From Defluviitalea raffinosedens (GTDB taxonomy: Bacteria; Bacillota; Clostridia; Lachnospirales; Defluviitaleaceae), in the NCBI RefSeq assembly GCF_016908775.1, contig NZ_JAFBEP010000026.1:1-39937 (forward strand): a stretch of 39,937 nucleotides of DNA. Direction: 5' to 3'. The notes under the pieces are model-generated. The model had not been told where the DNA came from. It did not search any database and was given only the letters and a program-made list of their open reading frames with translations. The position numbers and the translations under genes are program-made. Shown here in pieces: positions 25,131 to 33,595 of this stretch. Position 1 is the first letter of the stretch. Each line of letters opens with the position of its first letter.

Positions 25131-25993
25131 TGAAAAAGATTAGTCAGAAGACACTTAAAAAATCATTCTTAAACTGGTTTTTCTGGAATGGATGTTCGCA
25201 GCAGGCAGAAAGTATGTTAGGATTGGCTTTTGGACAATCTATGGCACCGGTTATTGACGAATTATACGATACGAAAGAAGAAAAAGCAGAGGCTTTAAAA
25301 AGGCATATCACTTTATTCAATACAGAAGCACAAGTTGGATCTATTTGTAATGGCATTGTTTGCGGATTGGAAGAAGCGAATGCTAATGGAGCATGTACTC
25401 CTGATTTAATCAGTAGTGTAAAAGTAGCATTAATAGGTCCGACTTCTGCCATTGGGGATTCCTTATGGGTTGCAACCTTTATTCCTATTCTTTTAACAAT
25501 TTGTCTGTCAATTTCTCAGGCATCACAAGCAACTGGTTGGTTAGGTCCTGTATTATATATGCTGGTTTATCCGATAGGAACTTTTTTACTAAGCTGGTAT
25601 TTGTTTAAGTTGGGTTATAAATCCGGTATTGAAGGAATGTCGACATTTATGTCAACTGGTAAACTGAATTATTTGACAGATACCATGACAGTACTGGGAT
25701 TAATTGTTGTTGGTGCATTAACAGCGTCATTCGTTACGCTTCAATTACCAATTCAGATCATCAGAGACGTATATGATGCAACAACAGGCCAGATATTAGA
25801 AAATCAGGTTATATTCGATGCGGATAAAGTTGTTAATTCTATCTTTCCTCACATTTTGCCATTGCTCTTAACTTTAGTGGTTTACTATCTGTATTCAAAG
25901 AAAAAGTGGTCTCCACTTAAATTGATGGGATTAATTTTTGTAATTGCATGTGTGCTTACTTTTATCGGATATGCGACAGGATTTTATGCGTAA
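25130..25993 (+). CDS. PTS system mannose-family EIID component
   Basis: Second membrane subunit unique to the mannose PTS family, 287 residues. It has KKSFLNWFFWNGCSQQAESM at the N-terminus, RHITLFNTEAQVGSICNGIV, the cytoplasmic amphipathic part, then LIGPTSAIGDSLWVATFIPI and further C-terminal membrane helices. Residues SQQAE replace the more usual NYERMQ type in mannose-specific IID, which would fit a different substrate. It overlaps IIC by one base and is followed by a stem-loop before IIA. Confidence 0.93.
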   Translation: MKKISQKTLKKSFLNWFFWNGCSQQAESMLGLAFGQSMAPVIDELYDTKEEKAEALKRHITLFNTEAQVGSICNGIVCGLEEANANGACTPDLISSVKVALIGPTSAIGDSLWVATFIPILLTICLSISQASQATGWLGPVLYMLVYPIGTFLLSWYLFKLGYKSGIEGMSTFMSTGKLNYLTDTMTVLGLIVVGALTASFVTLQLPIQIIRDVYDATTGQILENQVIFDADKVVNSIFPHILPLLLTLVVYYLYSKKKWSPLKLMGLIFVIACVLTFIGYATGFYA

Positions 25994-26037
25994 TATAGTA
26001 AGTTGAGCATGTATAAAGATGATAGATTTTACGAGAT

Positions 26038-26072
26038 AGAGACTTTAATGATCATATTGAATTAAAGTCTCT
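26038..26072 (+). terminator. Perfect 12-bp stem-loop between IID and IIA
   Basis: AGAGACTTTAAT (26038-26049) pairs exactly with ATTAAAGTCTCT (26061-26072). No T-run follows, so a transcript stabiliser or partial terminator that sets lower IIA levels is more likely than full termination. No separate promoter is clear in the 183-base gap. Confidence 0.45.
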
Positions 26073-26176
26073 GTCATTTAATGCTTAAGCATGTTATACA
26101 ATAAGGCTAAAAATTGAAACAGCAGTAAAACAATGTAGTTAAAATTTGCAACTTGCAGAAAGGTATGATTGTTCAC

Positions 26177-26572
26177 ATGAAAAGAGTTGTAGTAATGGGG
26201 CATGGTGGATATGCTAAAGGAGTAAAACAGAATCTGGAAATGATTGTAGGACTTTCAGAATTGATGTATTTCATTGATTTAACTAAGGAAGATGATTTGG
26301 CTTCTTTTAAAGGTAAGGTTGAAGATTTGTTAAAAAGTTTTAATGAGACTGATGAGGTATTATTTGCATGTGATTTGCTGGGGGCGTCACCATTTCGAGT
26401 AGCAGCGGAATTATGTGTGAATAAGCCAGGACAGTATTATACAGTAGCTGGGCTGAATACGATGGCATTTATAGAGTTAAGTATGATTGAAGGCAGTGAA
26501 TTATCGATTGAAGAACTGGCAAATCGGGCTATAGAAACCACAAAGACAGCGGTTGCAAAGTTTCCTGAATAG
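26177..26572 (+). CDS. PTS system mannose-family EIIA component
   Basis: Soluble phosphocarrier that passes phosphate from HPr to IIB. It has 131 residues, with the acceptor His9 in VVVMGHGGYAKGV, then EVLFACDLLGASPFRVAAEL (the DLxGGSPxxxA family motif with A for the second G). The start is uncertain: ATG 26177 fits the family by placing the active His near residue 9-10, while ATG 26165 is very close to GAAAGG. It is separated from IID by 183 bases with a hairpin, so IIA may be made at a different level. Confidence 0.88.
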   Translation: MKRVVVMGHGGYAKGVKQNLEMIVGLSELMYFIDLTKEDDLASFKGKVEDLLKSFNETDEVLFACDLLGASPFRVAAELCVNKPGQYYTVAGLNTMAFIELSMIEGSELSIEELANRAIETTKTAVAKFPE

Positions 26573-26587
26573 GAAATGTGGCAATAC

Positions 26588-26640
26588 TTGTATGTCTTAA
26601 ATGGTATGTTATAATATTGACTGGTTTCTATATTAATATA
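26588..26640 (+). promoter_or_regulatory. Promoter and AT palindrome of the GntR gene
   Basis: TTGTAT (26588-26593) and TATAAT (26610-26615) have a 16-base spacer. TATATTAATATA (26629-26640) is a perfect 12-bp palindrome just downstream. The stretch leading into the -10 box copies that of the operon promoter at about 21093-21107, which suggests common ancestry or common control. Confidence 0.5.
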
Positions 26641-26657
26641 TTAGGGGGCTTATCATT

Positions 26658-27371
26658 ATGGAATATAAAGTACCAAAGTATCTGCAAATAAAAACGGATA
26701 TTATAAATGCCATTAAGTCAGGTGAGTTGAAGCCAGGTGATAAAGTTGATAGTGAATCTGTCCTTAAGAAAAAATATAATGTGTCTTCTATTACAGTCAG
26801 GAAAGCGTTTAATGATTTAATTAATGAAAATTATCTGATAGGTGTTCAAGGTGTAGGAACCTTTGTTGCCAAAGAGCGTATCAATCGCAAATTAACTTCG
26901 ATCAGTTTCAGTGATGAATTATTGCAGCAAGGTTATAAGATCGATATGCAAGTGGATAAGATTGAAGAAATTGTAAATGAGAATATTGCAGAAAAGTTGG
27001 AAATACCCCCTGAGCGCTCCATTATTTGTGTCAGAAGAATCAGAATGGTTAATAATGAGCCAGTTGCTTATCAAAGCTCTTTTATGGACAGTAATATGCT
27101 TAATCTTGAACAGGCTCAGAAAATTTGCGAAAGCAAGTCTTTTTATAAAACACTGGCTGAATATAATATTTTTCCGGTTGGTGCAACTGAAAACTATTCA
27201 GTGAAAGCAGTTAATGACAGCCATATTGCCAAATTGATGAATCTGAGGAAAGGTACAGATACTTTCTTTGTAAAGAGAACCACATATGGTGAATCTGGAA
27301 AGATCATAGAATATGCTGAAACATACTTTAATAAAGATTGGTATTCGGTTACTGTCGAAGTAAAGATTTAA
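26658..27371 (+). CDS. GntR/HutC family transcriptional regulator
   Basis: The 237-residue regulator has an N-terminal winged HTH (YLQIKTDIINAIKSGELKPG, VSSITVRKAFNDLINENYLI, GVGTFVAK) and a C-terminal UTRA effector domain from about residue 85. UTRA regulators usually sense sugar phosphates or small acids; NagR and DasR relatives sense amino-sugar phosphates. It is last in the amino-sugar locus with its own promoter, so it probably represses the operon until the incoming sugar-6-phosphate binds. The palindromes at 21125-21144 and 26629-26640 are candidate sites. ATG has a GGGGG site upstream. Confidence 0.9.
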   Translation: MEYKVPKYLQIKTDIINAIKSGELKPGDKVDSESVLKKKYNVSSITVRKAFNDLINENYLIGVQGVGTFVAKERINRKLTSISFSDELLQQGYKIDMQVDKIEEIVNENIAEKLEIPPERSIICVRRIRMVNNEPVAYQSSFMDSNMLNLEQAQKICESKSFYKTLAEYNIFPVGATENYSVKAVNDSHIAKLMNLRKGTDTFFVKRTTYGESGKIIEYAETYFNKDWYSVTVEVKI

Positions 27372-27392
27372 TGGATTATAAGAGTTTATTAT

Positions 27393-27470
27393 AAAGCGCT
27401 CCTTTGAGGATTGTCTGTTTGATCGTGCTTGCAGCAACGAGACAGACTTGCTCCTACAAAGGTGCGTTTT
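27393..27470 (+). terminator. Long branched-looking terminator after the GntR gene
   Basis: CGCTCCTTTG (near 27396) pairs with CAAAGGTGCG (27457-27466) with one mismatch, enclosing GTCTG/CAGAC (27413 and 27432), followed by TTTT. The rest of the gap to 27676 has no gene and no promoter I trust. Confidence 0.55.
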
Positions 27471-27676
27471 ATTGTGCCATTCAATTCTATTATGAGGAAA
27501 AATGAATAAAGGGACTGTTGCACTTTGGTAATACAGGCAAACGCATAACAATAAACATTTTGATGTTATTGAGCAAAAAAATTTGCAAGAAGTTTTGCAT
27601 ATTTAATGAAATTATGCTAAGCTAATTAAGCATTTTCGACACCAAACTACAAAATACACAAAAAGGAGACATTTAG

Positions 27677-29377
27677 ATGAGACTAGAAAAAATGAAAATG
27701 AGAACAAAATTCAACCTTTTAATGATTGGTGTAATTGTTTATCTTACTATGGTTGTATTCTTCATTTCAAAATATAAGATTGAAGAAACCATGATTGAGA
27801 TATACAGAGATGATGTTGCAATTCAATCTAATCTGGGAATGAGCATACTCAATGAAAGGTATCCAGGAGCATGGAATGTTAAAGAAGGTGAACTCTACAA
27901 AGGAAATGTAAAGATTAATGATAACAATGAAATCTTTGAAGAAATTGGAGAAATAACGGGTGGAATTGTTAATATATTTCTTAAGAATTACACTGTGGCT
28001 ACTAATATCGTTGTAGATGGAGTAAGAAAAATTGGGGCTGATGCAGATAACTCTATTGCAGAAGCTGTACTTGGGAGCGGGGAAATCTATGTAGGTGAAG
28101 CAGATATTTCAGGAAATCCGTACTTAACGATGTATCAACCAGTAAAAGATGAGAATGGTAATAACATTGGTATGTGGTTAGTAGGTTGTCCGATCCAAGC
28201 TGTTAAAAATACGATTATTTCAGTATTATTATCCCTTCTTGTTACAATTATTTTTACCAGCATTCTTGCTATGATTGCTACTATGGTGCTTACTCGTTCA
28301 ATTGTCCGTCCAATAAAAGAAATGAATGCTCAATTAAAAGATATTGCGGAAGGAGAAGGAGACTTAACCAAAGAGATTCATGTGAAATCAAAGGATGAAA
28401 TAGGAGATATGGCAGCGGCATTTAACAAAATGCTTGGGACTTTGCGGACAATGCTTGGTCAGGTGAATTATACATCGCAGCAGGTAGCTGTATCATCGGA
28501 AGAGCTGTTGGCAAGTTCAGAGCAAACAGCTTCTGTAACCAATCAAGTTACGACGTCAATTCAGGAAGTAGCTAAGACAGCAGAAGTCCAAAGTAAAAAT
28601 ACAGAAGAAAGTGCTGGAGCTATTGCTGAGATTACGGGTGGTATTCAACATATTGCAGATTCAATCAGTACGGTCGCGGAAGCAGCCAATGAAACTATGG
28701 TCCAGGCCCATGATGGAAATGAATACATTCAAAAAGTAGTTGGAGAAGTAAGAAACATGCACGATGCAACAAGTGACACGATACAAGTGATGACGAATTT
28801 GAGAAATCATTCCGATGAAATTGGAGAAATTATTGATGTGATTGCTGGGATCGCTGAACAGACCAACCTTTTAGCGCTTAATGCAGCGATAGAAGCTGCA
28901 AGAGCTGGTGAACATGGAAAAGGTTTTGCGGTAGTAGCTGAGAAAGTTCGCAAATTGGCAGATCAATCCAGGAATTCTGCAAATCAGATTTATGGAATCA
29001 TAAAAATCATTCAGGAAGGTATTATAAAGGCCTCAAACATGGCAAAAGGTGCTAATGCTGTTGCCAAAAATGGATTAGGGTTAGCGGAAGAGGCAGGAAA
29101 TTCTTTTGAAAAGATTTTGAAGTCTATTGAAAACGTCAGTGGACAAGCACAGGATCTATCGACCATTACGGAAGAACTGTCAGCAAATGTAGAACAAGTC
29201 AATCAGTCCATAGAAAAGATAGCAGAATTAGCAAAAGCAAATTCTCAGAGCACAACTGAAATTGCCTGTGCATCAGAAGAACAGCTGGCAACAGTACAGG
29301 AAGTTACGTCATCTGCTCATGCATTGGCAAGTATGGCTGAAGAATTGAGAACATTGGTAGGTCGTTTTAAGATATAG
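27677..29377 (+). CDS. Methyl-accepting chemotaxis protein with a single-Cache-type sensor
   Basis: The 566-residue chemoreceptor has membrane helix 1 at about 12-31. The extracellular sensor (about 32-172) resembles the sCache/Cache_3 type ([38 protein letters not shown]). Membrane helix 2 is at about 176-205, HAMP at about 206-258 ([20 protein letters not shown]), and the signalling coiled coil to the end with tip [20 protein letters not shown]. The sensor type suggests a small organic acid or similar ligand. AAGGAGA precedes the ATG. It follows the amino-sugar locus on the same strand after a terminator, so it is probably independent of it. Confidence 0.9.
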   Translation: MRLEKMKMRTKFNLLMIGVIVYLTMVVFFISKYKIEETMIEIYRDDVAIQSNLGMSILNERYPGAWNVKEGELYKGNVKINDNNEIFEEIGEITGGIVNIFLKNYTVATNIVVDGVRKIGADADNSIAEAVLGSGEIYVGEADISGNPYLTMYQPVKDENGNNIGMWLVGCPIQAVKNTIISVLLSLLVTIIFTSILAMIATMVLTRSIVRPIKEMNAQLKDIAEGEGDLTKEIHVKSKDEIGDMAAAFNKMLGTLRTMLGQVNYTSQQVAVSSEELLASSEQTASVTNQVTTSIQEVAKTAEVQSKNTEESAGAIAEITGGIQHIADSISTVAEAANETMVQAHDGNEYIQKVVGEVRNMHDATSDTIQVMTNLRNHSDEIGEIIDVIAGIAEQTNLLALNAAIEAARAGEHGKGFAVVAEKVRKLADQSRNSANQIYGIIKIIQEGIIKASNMAKGANAVAKNGLGLAEEAGNSFEKILKSIENVSGQAQDLSTITEELSANVEQVNQSIEKIAELAKANSQSTTEIACASEEQLATVQEVTSSAHALASMAEELRTLVGRFKI

Positions 29378-29409
29378 AAAATTTATATATTAATAATTAA
29401 TAAATTATA

Positions 29410-29438
29410 TTGAAATTTGTCGATTAATGTCGTAAAAT
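29410..29438 (+). promoter_or_regulatory. Promoter of the riboswitch-controlled chemoreceptor
   Basis: TTGAAA (29410-29415) and TAAAAT (29433-29438) have a 17-base spacer, about 50 bases upstream of the riboswitch aptamer. Confidence 0.55.
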
Positions 29439-29488
29439 CTACATAGTGATATCACATACCGGTTAAAATTGAATTAGATATATTGCGA

Positions 29489-29571
29489 TAAAGGCAAACT
29501 TAGTGAAAGCTAAGGGCGCAAAGCTATGGGCCTTCCAGATTTTGCTGATGGCTGCCAGGTTACCGAACATT
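29489..29571 (+). ncRNA. c-di-GMP-I (GEMM-I) riboswitch aptamer
   Basis: The conserved GEMM-I elements occur in order. They are GGCAAAC, a short hairpin CTTAG/CTAAG capped by a GAAA-type loop, GGGCGCAAAGC with a following GGGCC arm, a variable stem, then GGCTGCCAGGTTACCG, which carries the tetraloop-receptor side. Aptamers of this class bind cyclic di-GMP and in clostridia control motility, chemotaxis and adhesion genes. A terminator follows, so control is at transcription elongation. Whether c-di-GMP turns the gene on or off cannot be read without folding. Confidence 0.88.
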
Positions 29572-29589
29572 CTGGTACTGATCTGTCTT

Positions 29590-29613
29590 GTCGCTAAAAG
29601 CGGCTTTTTTTTT
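29590..29613 (+). terminator. Expression-platform terminator of the c-di-GMP riboswitch
   Basis: GTCGC (29590-29594) pairs with GCGGC (29600-29604), one G-T pair, a five-base loop and nine T's. It lies 20 bases after the aptamer and 113 bases before the gene. Confidence 0.8.
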
Positions 29614-29726
29614 ATGCCATTTTATGTAATGGGAATATATCCTCTATTACATAAGTTATTTTTAAGTCTAATCGCGCGTAGAACTGATCAAATATACATA
29701 AACAATAAAATTCAGGAGGAGATATT

Positions 29727-31688
29727 TTGAAACTTAGAACGCGGCTATTCTCGATACTTTTAACTACCAGTCTGATTCCAATATTAATCTTTTCAGTGAT
29801 ATCCATGTCACTATCTATTTCAATTTCCAAAAATGATATTTATCAGTCAAGCCAGGATAAGTTGGAAGTTGTTAAAGCAGAAATTAATGGTATGCTTGAA
29901 AAGAACTTCAATACCCTGCATATGGTTGCTAATCAGCCAGCTGTTGGCGATTTTGATTTGAACTCTGCAAAAAATATACTGGTAGGCGCAGCTAATGTCA
30001 ATTCAGACCTTGTTATTGCTTTGGATAATGCTCAAGGAGAGCAAGTGGCTAAAAGTAATGATGATGCCTTTACCAACGTATTGGAACGAGAATTTTTTCA
30101 GCAGGCTATGAATGGAAATGAAAAGTATGTATCTGATATTCTCATCTCAAAAGTTACCGGTAAATCAAATGTTGTGATCTCTACACCCGCCCGTGATAGG
30201 AATAATAAGATCGTAGGAGCTTTACAGGCTAGTACCGAGCTTTCTAAAATCAGTGATTTTGTTGCAAGACTTTCACAGGATGGTACGAAGGTTTATGTGC
30301 TTTCCAGACAAGGGATTGTAATAGCTCATCCTAATATTGAATATGTGGAGAATTAAGAAGATTTTAGTGCTTTAGAATTTGTACAGGCAGGCCTTTCTGG
30401 AAATAATACGACATTGCGAACCAAAAACATTCAAGGTGAGGATGTTATCGTCAGCCATGCATTAAATGAACTTTCAGGATGGTTAATTGTTGTAGAAACT
30501 CCTTTTTCAGTTGCAATGTCTTCTGCTTTTAATCTCCTGAACGTAGCTGTTATTTTGATTGTTGCTGTAGCTGTTATTGTTGGATTATTGGGGCTTTATT
30601 TTTCCAAGAGGTTTACTGCGCCTCTGGTTGAATTATCTTCTATCATCCAAACTATTGCAGACGGGGATTTAAAAGATTTTGAAGTTAAATTCAACTCAAA
30701 AGATGAAATTGGTCAGGTCTTTAATAGTCTTAAGTCAATGATTACGAATTTAAGAAGGCTTGTAGGCAGTATTCAAACCGTTGCTTCAACGGTAGCTTCT
30801 CATTCTTTGCAGTTATCCCTAACCAGTGAAGAGGCTACTCAGAGCTTAACTCAAGTCGTGACTACGATTAATGAGATGGCCCAGGGCAACAGTGAGCAAG
30901 CGTCAATGATTCAAGAGACAACGGATGCGACTATTAAAGTTACTGAAATCATCTCAGAATCTACGAAGAAAACTAAAGTTGCAGCAGATCAGGCAAAAAC
31001 ATCTCTTGAGCTTGCTAAAAAAGGCCAGGAGGCTCTTATGCATCAAGGTCAAAAAATCGAAGAAAACAATCAGTTTACATATGCTGTTGGCCAATCCATA
31101 CATCAGCTGGCAACAATGGCTGATGAGATCCGTAATATCATTGGAGAAATCAACAATATAGCAGGGCAGACCAACCTCCTGGCGTTAAATGCTTCCATAG
31201 AAGCAGCCCGTGCGGGAGAAGCAGGACGGGGTTTCGCTGTGGTTGCTGAAGAGATTCGTAAACTGGCAGAGCAATCCGGCAATGCTACTAAAAGAATTGA
31301 AAATATTGTTAATGATATCAATGACAGAGTGAATGAAGCAGTTCAGAATATGAATCAGGTTAAAGAAAGCGTCCTTGCCATGGAATATTCAGCAGAAGAT
31401 ACCAAAGAAAGTTTTGATAAGATTTTTGATTCCATCGCTGGGCTTGCGCAAATTTCTCATGACATTTCCATAGCCTTAGAACAGATTTATAATCAGATTG
31501 AAGCAGTAACGAGTAATGCGGAAAATATTTCCTCTGTCGCAGAACAAACATCAGCCGGTATGCAGGAAATCTCAGCGACCTCAGAAGAACAATTGGCTTC
31601 AATGGAAACCATTGCTCAGTCTTCTGGTCAGTTAAAAGATGTGGCAAATGAACTTCTCGATCAAGTTACGAAATTTAGAATCAAATAA
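29727..31688 (+). pseudogene. Chemoreceptor gene interrupted by one in-frame TAA
   Basis: The frame from TTG 29727 (AGGAGG seven bases upstream) to 31688 would encode a 653-residue MCP. It has membrane helix 1 (about 10-30), a dCache-like sensor, helix 2 near 275, HAMP, and a signalling tip [21 protein letters not shown] single TAA at 30354-30356 interrupts it after IAHPNIEYVEN. The same frame resumes at once as [16 protein letters not shown] with no other damage. The stop is inside the sensor domain, so the upstream fragment would lack its second membrane helix and signalling part. It is under the c-di-GMP riboswitch. It could be a recent nonsense mutation, a sequencing error or a read-through. 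Confidence 0.85.
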
Positions 31689-31729
31689 GCATCAATAAGT
31701 CATCAGCTCGGTAAAATAAGAATGTAATT

Positions 31730-31765
31730 AAAGCCATAAAGTTATTTTGAACTTTATGGCTTTTT
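31730..31765 (+). terminator. Strong terminator after the interrupted chemoreceptor
   Basis: AAAGCCATAAAGTT (31730-31743) pairs perfectly with AACTTTATGGCTTT (31750-31763), with T's continuing. Confidence 0.85.
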
Positions 31766-31878
31766 CAATATTTAAAAAATTTTTCTTGAATATTATTTTA
31801 TAATCGTATAGTTTATACATACAGATATCTGAAAGTAAGGATTGGCCAATTCTTCATTTATGAAAAAGGTAGTGATAA

Positions 31879-32856
31879 ATGATGGATTATAAGCTGTTAC
31901 ATAATTTTGTGTCAGAGAATCACAAGAATATTTGTCAGATTACGACTATGAAGAAAGGTAAGGTGGTATACTCTGACACATGGAATGGCTTTGATGGGCA
32001 GGATCATTTTCACATTGCATCGGTTACAAAGAGTATTATTTCTCTTTTAATTGGTATTGCAGTGGATAAGAAACTGATGAATTTGGACCAAAAGATATTG
32101 GAATTCTATCCTGACTATCAGATGAAACGTGGAGAAAAAACAATTCAGCAAATTACAATCAGGCATTTGCTGACGATGACTGCTCCTTATAAGTTCAAGT
32201 CAGAACCATGGACAAAGGTTTGCTCAAGTCCTGACTGGTCTAAGACTGTTCTGGATTTGATGGGCGGAAGAAGAGGCATTACAGGAGAATTTAAGTATAC
32301 GACTCTTGGGATACAGGTTTTAAGTGATCTCATCAGCAAAGTAAGCGGTATAAGCACCATAGAATTTGCCAATGCCGTGCTTTTTTCTCCCCTTGGGATT
32401 AAACCTCGGATAGCTTACACAGTAAAAAATAAAGAGGAGTATATTGACTTTATAACTTCTAAAGAACCGAAAAAAAGTGTTTGGTTTTGTGAATCTAACG
32501 GAAATGTTACTGCTGGATTTGGGTTATGTATGTCTTCTCTGGAAATGGCGAAAATTGGACAGATGTGCTTGGAAAAAGGAGTGTATCAGAATCAGAGGAT
32601 TATTTCTGCTAACTGGATTAAAGAGATGACTTCTTCGTCTGTTCAATGCGGTGAGAGATTTGGATTTATGAATTATGGCTATTTATGGTGGATAATTGAT
32701 CCCCAAAATAATATATTTGCAGCTATAGGGGATGGAGGAAATGTGATATATATAAATCCTGTTAAGGAATTCATTGTAACCGTGACATCCACTTTTAAAC
32801 CGGCTGTGTTTGACAGAATTCAGTTTATTCAGGAACATATAGAACCAATGATGTAA
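31879..32856 (+). CDS. Beta-lactamase-family serine hydrolase (class C fold), cytoplasmic
   Basis: The 325-residue enzyme of the PF00144 family has the nucleophile motif SVTK (Ser48, Lys51) within HIASVTKSIISLLIGIA. Tyr140 lies in KYTTLGIQVLSDLI, where the usual YxN is YTT, and a C-terminal GDGGN replaces the KTG/HTG motif. No signal peptide is visible, so it should be intracellular, unlike true penicillin-binding proteins. Such proteins are usually esterases, D-amino-acid peptidases or of unknown role; resistance to beta-lactams should not be assumed. AAAGG lies about ten bases before the tandem ATGATG start. It is 61 bases upstream of the two-component genes. Confidence 0.82.
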   Translation: MMDYKLLHNFVSENHKNICQITTMKKGKVVYSDTWNGFDGQDHFHIASVTKSIISLLIGIAVDKKLMNLDQKILEFYPDYQMKRGEKTIQQITIRHLLTMTAPYKFKSEPWTKVCSSPDWSKTVLDLMGGRRGITGEFKYTTLGIQVLSDLISKVSGISTIEFANAVLFSPLGIKPRIAYTVKNKEEYIDFITSKEPKKSVWFCESNGNVTAGFGLCMSSLEMAKIGQMCLEKGVYQNQRIISANWIKEMTSSSVQCGERFGFMNYGYLWWIIDPQNNIFAAIGDGGNVIYINPVKEFIVTVTSTFKPAVFDRIQFIQEHIEPMM

Positions 32857-32917
32857 TAAACCATATTGTGTGGATAAGCTTTGATCAATGAATAGAATAG
32901 ATGTAAGGGGTGGATAC

Positions 32918-33595
32918 ATGAAGCAAGTATTAATTGTTGAGGATGACCGCAATCTTAGTCGGGGCTTATGTCTTGCCTTAAAGAATCAGGATCTTTAAAT
33001 TGTTCCTTGTTTTGATTTAAAGTCTGCCCGGAAGCAATTGGCTTGCGGCATGACGGATTTGGTTTTGCTTGATATTAACCTTCCAGACGGTAATGGACTT
33101 GAATTGCTTCGTGAAATAAAAAATGGGGACCAATTGATTCCGGTAATTCTTTTAACTGCCAACGATACGGAGAGGGATGAGGTTATGGGATTGGAACAGG
33201 GTGCTGATGATTATATCACAAAACCTTTCAGTCTGGAAATCCTGCGTGCAAGAGTAAAGAACCAATTGCGCCGCATCTCTGTAAATGAGAAAAAGAACAT
33301 GGTTATTGATCACTATAGATTTGATTTTGAACATATGGAATTTTATAAGGCAGATGCTGCTGTGGAATTAAGTAAAACAGAGCAAAAACTCCTCCGCCTG
33401 CTGGTAGAAAATAGAGGTGCAACCTTAAGTCGTGCGGTTTTAATAGACCGTATTTGGGGAGATGGTTCTGCGTATGTGGATGAAAACGCACTTTCAGTTG
33501 CAGTTAAGCGTCTGAGGGACAAGCTGGATGCAGGGCAGTATATTAAAACCGTTTATGGTTTGGGGTATGTATGGGTGATGAAACAGGATGAATGA
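32918..33595 (+). pseudogene. OmpR-family response regulator interrupted by one in-frame TAA
   Basis: The frame gives MKQVLIVEDDRNLSRGLCLA up to KNQDL, then TAA at 32996-32998, then IVPCFDLKSARKQL and an otherwise complete regulator. The phospho-acceptor is Asp52 in LVLLDINLPDG, with Thr and Lys switch residues (ILLTAND, ITKPF). A C-terminal winged helix includes RLRDKLDAGQYIKTVYGLGYVW. Relatives have Gln, Lys or Arg where the stop sits, so one base change is enough to explain it. A downstream internal start would lose the acidic pocket. Its end overlaps the kinase gene (ATGAATGA). It probably controlled the ABC transporter genes that follow. Confidence 0.85.

Noticed and set aside
31879-32856. 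Beta-lactam resistance gene
   Set aside because: Only the SxxK motif matches well. The protein lacks a signal peptide and the usual YxN and KTG motifs, so a generic intracellular serine hydrolase is the safer call.
30354-32998. Reassignment of TAA to an amino acid
   Set aside because: Many intact genes here (for example the lipoprotein at 1292-1294, IIC, IID and the WYL regulator) end normally in TAA, and read-through would extend them without sense. Two isolated nonsense changes fit better.
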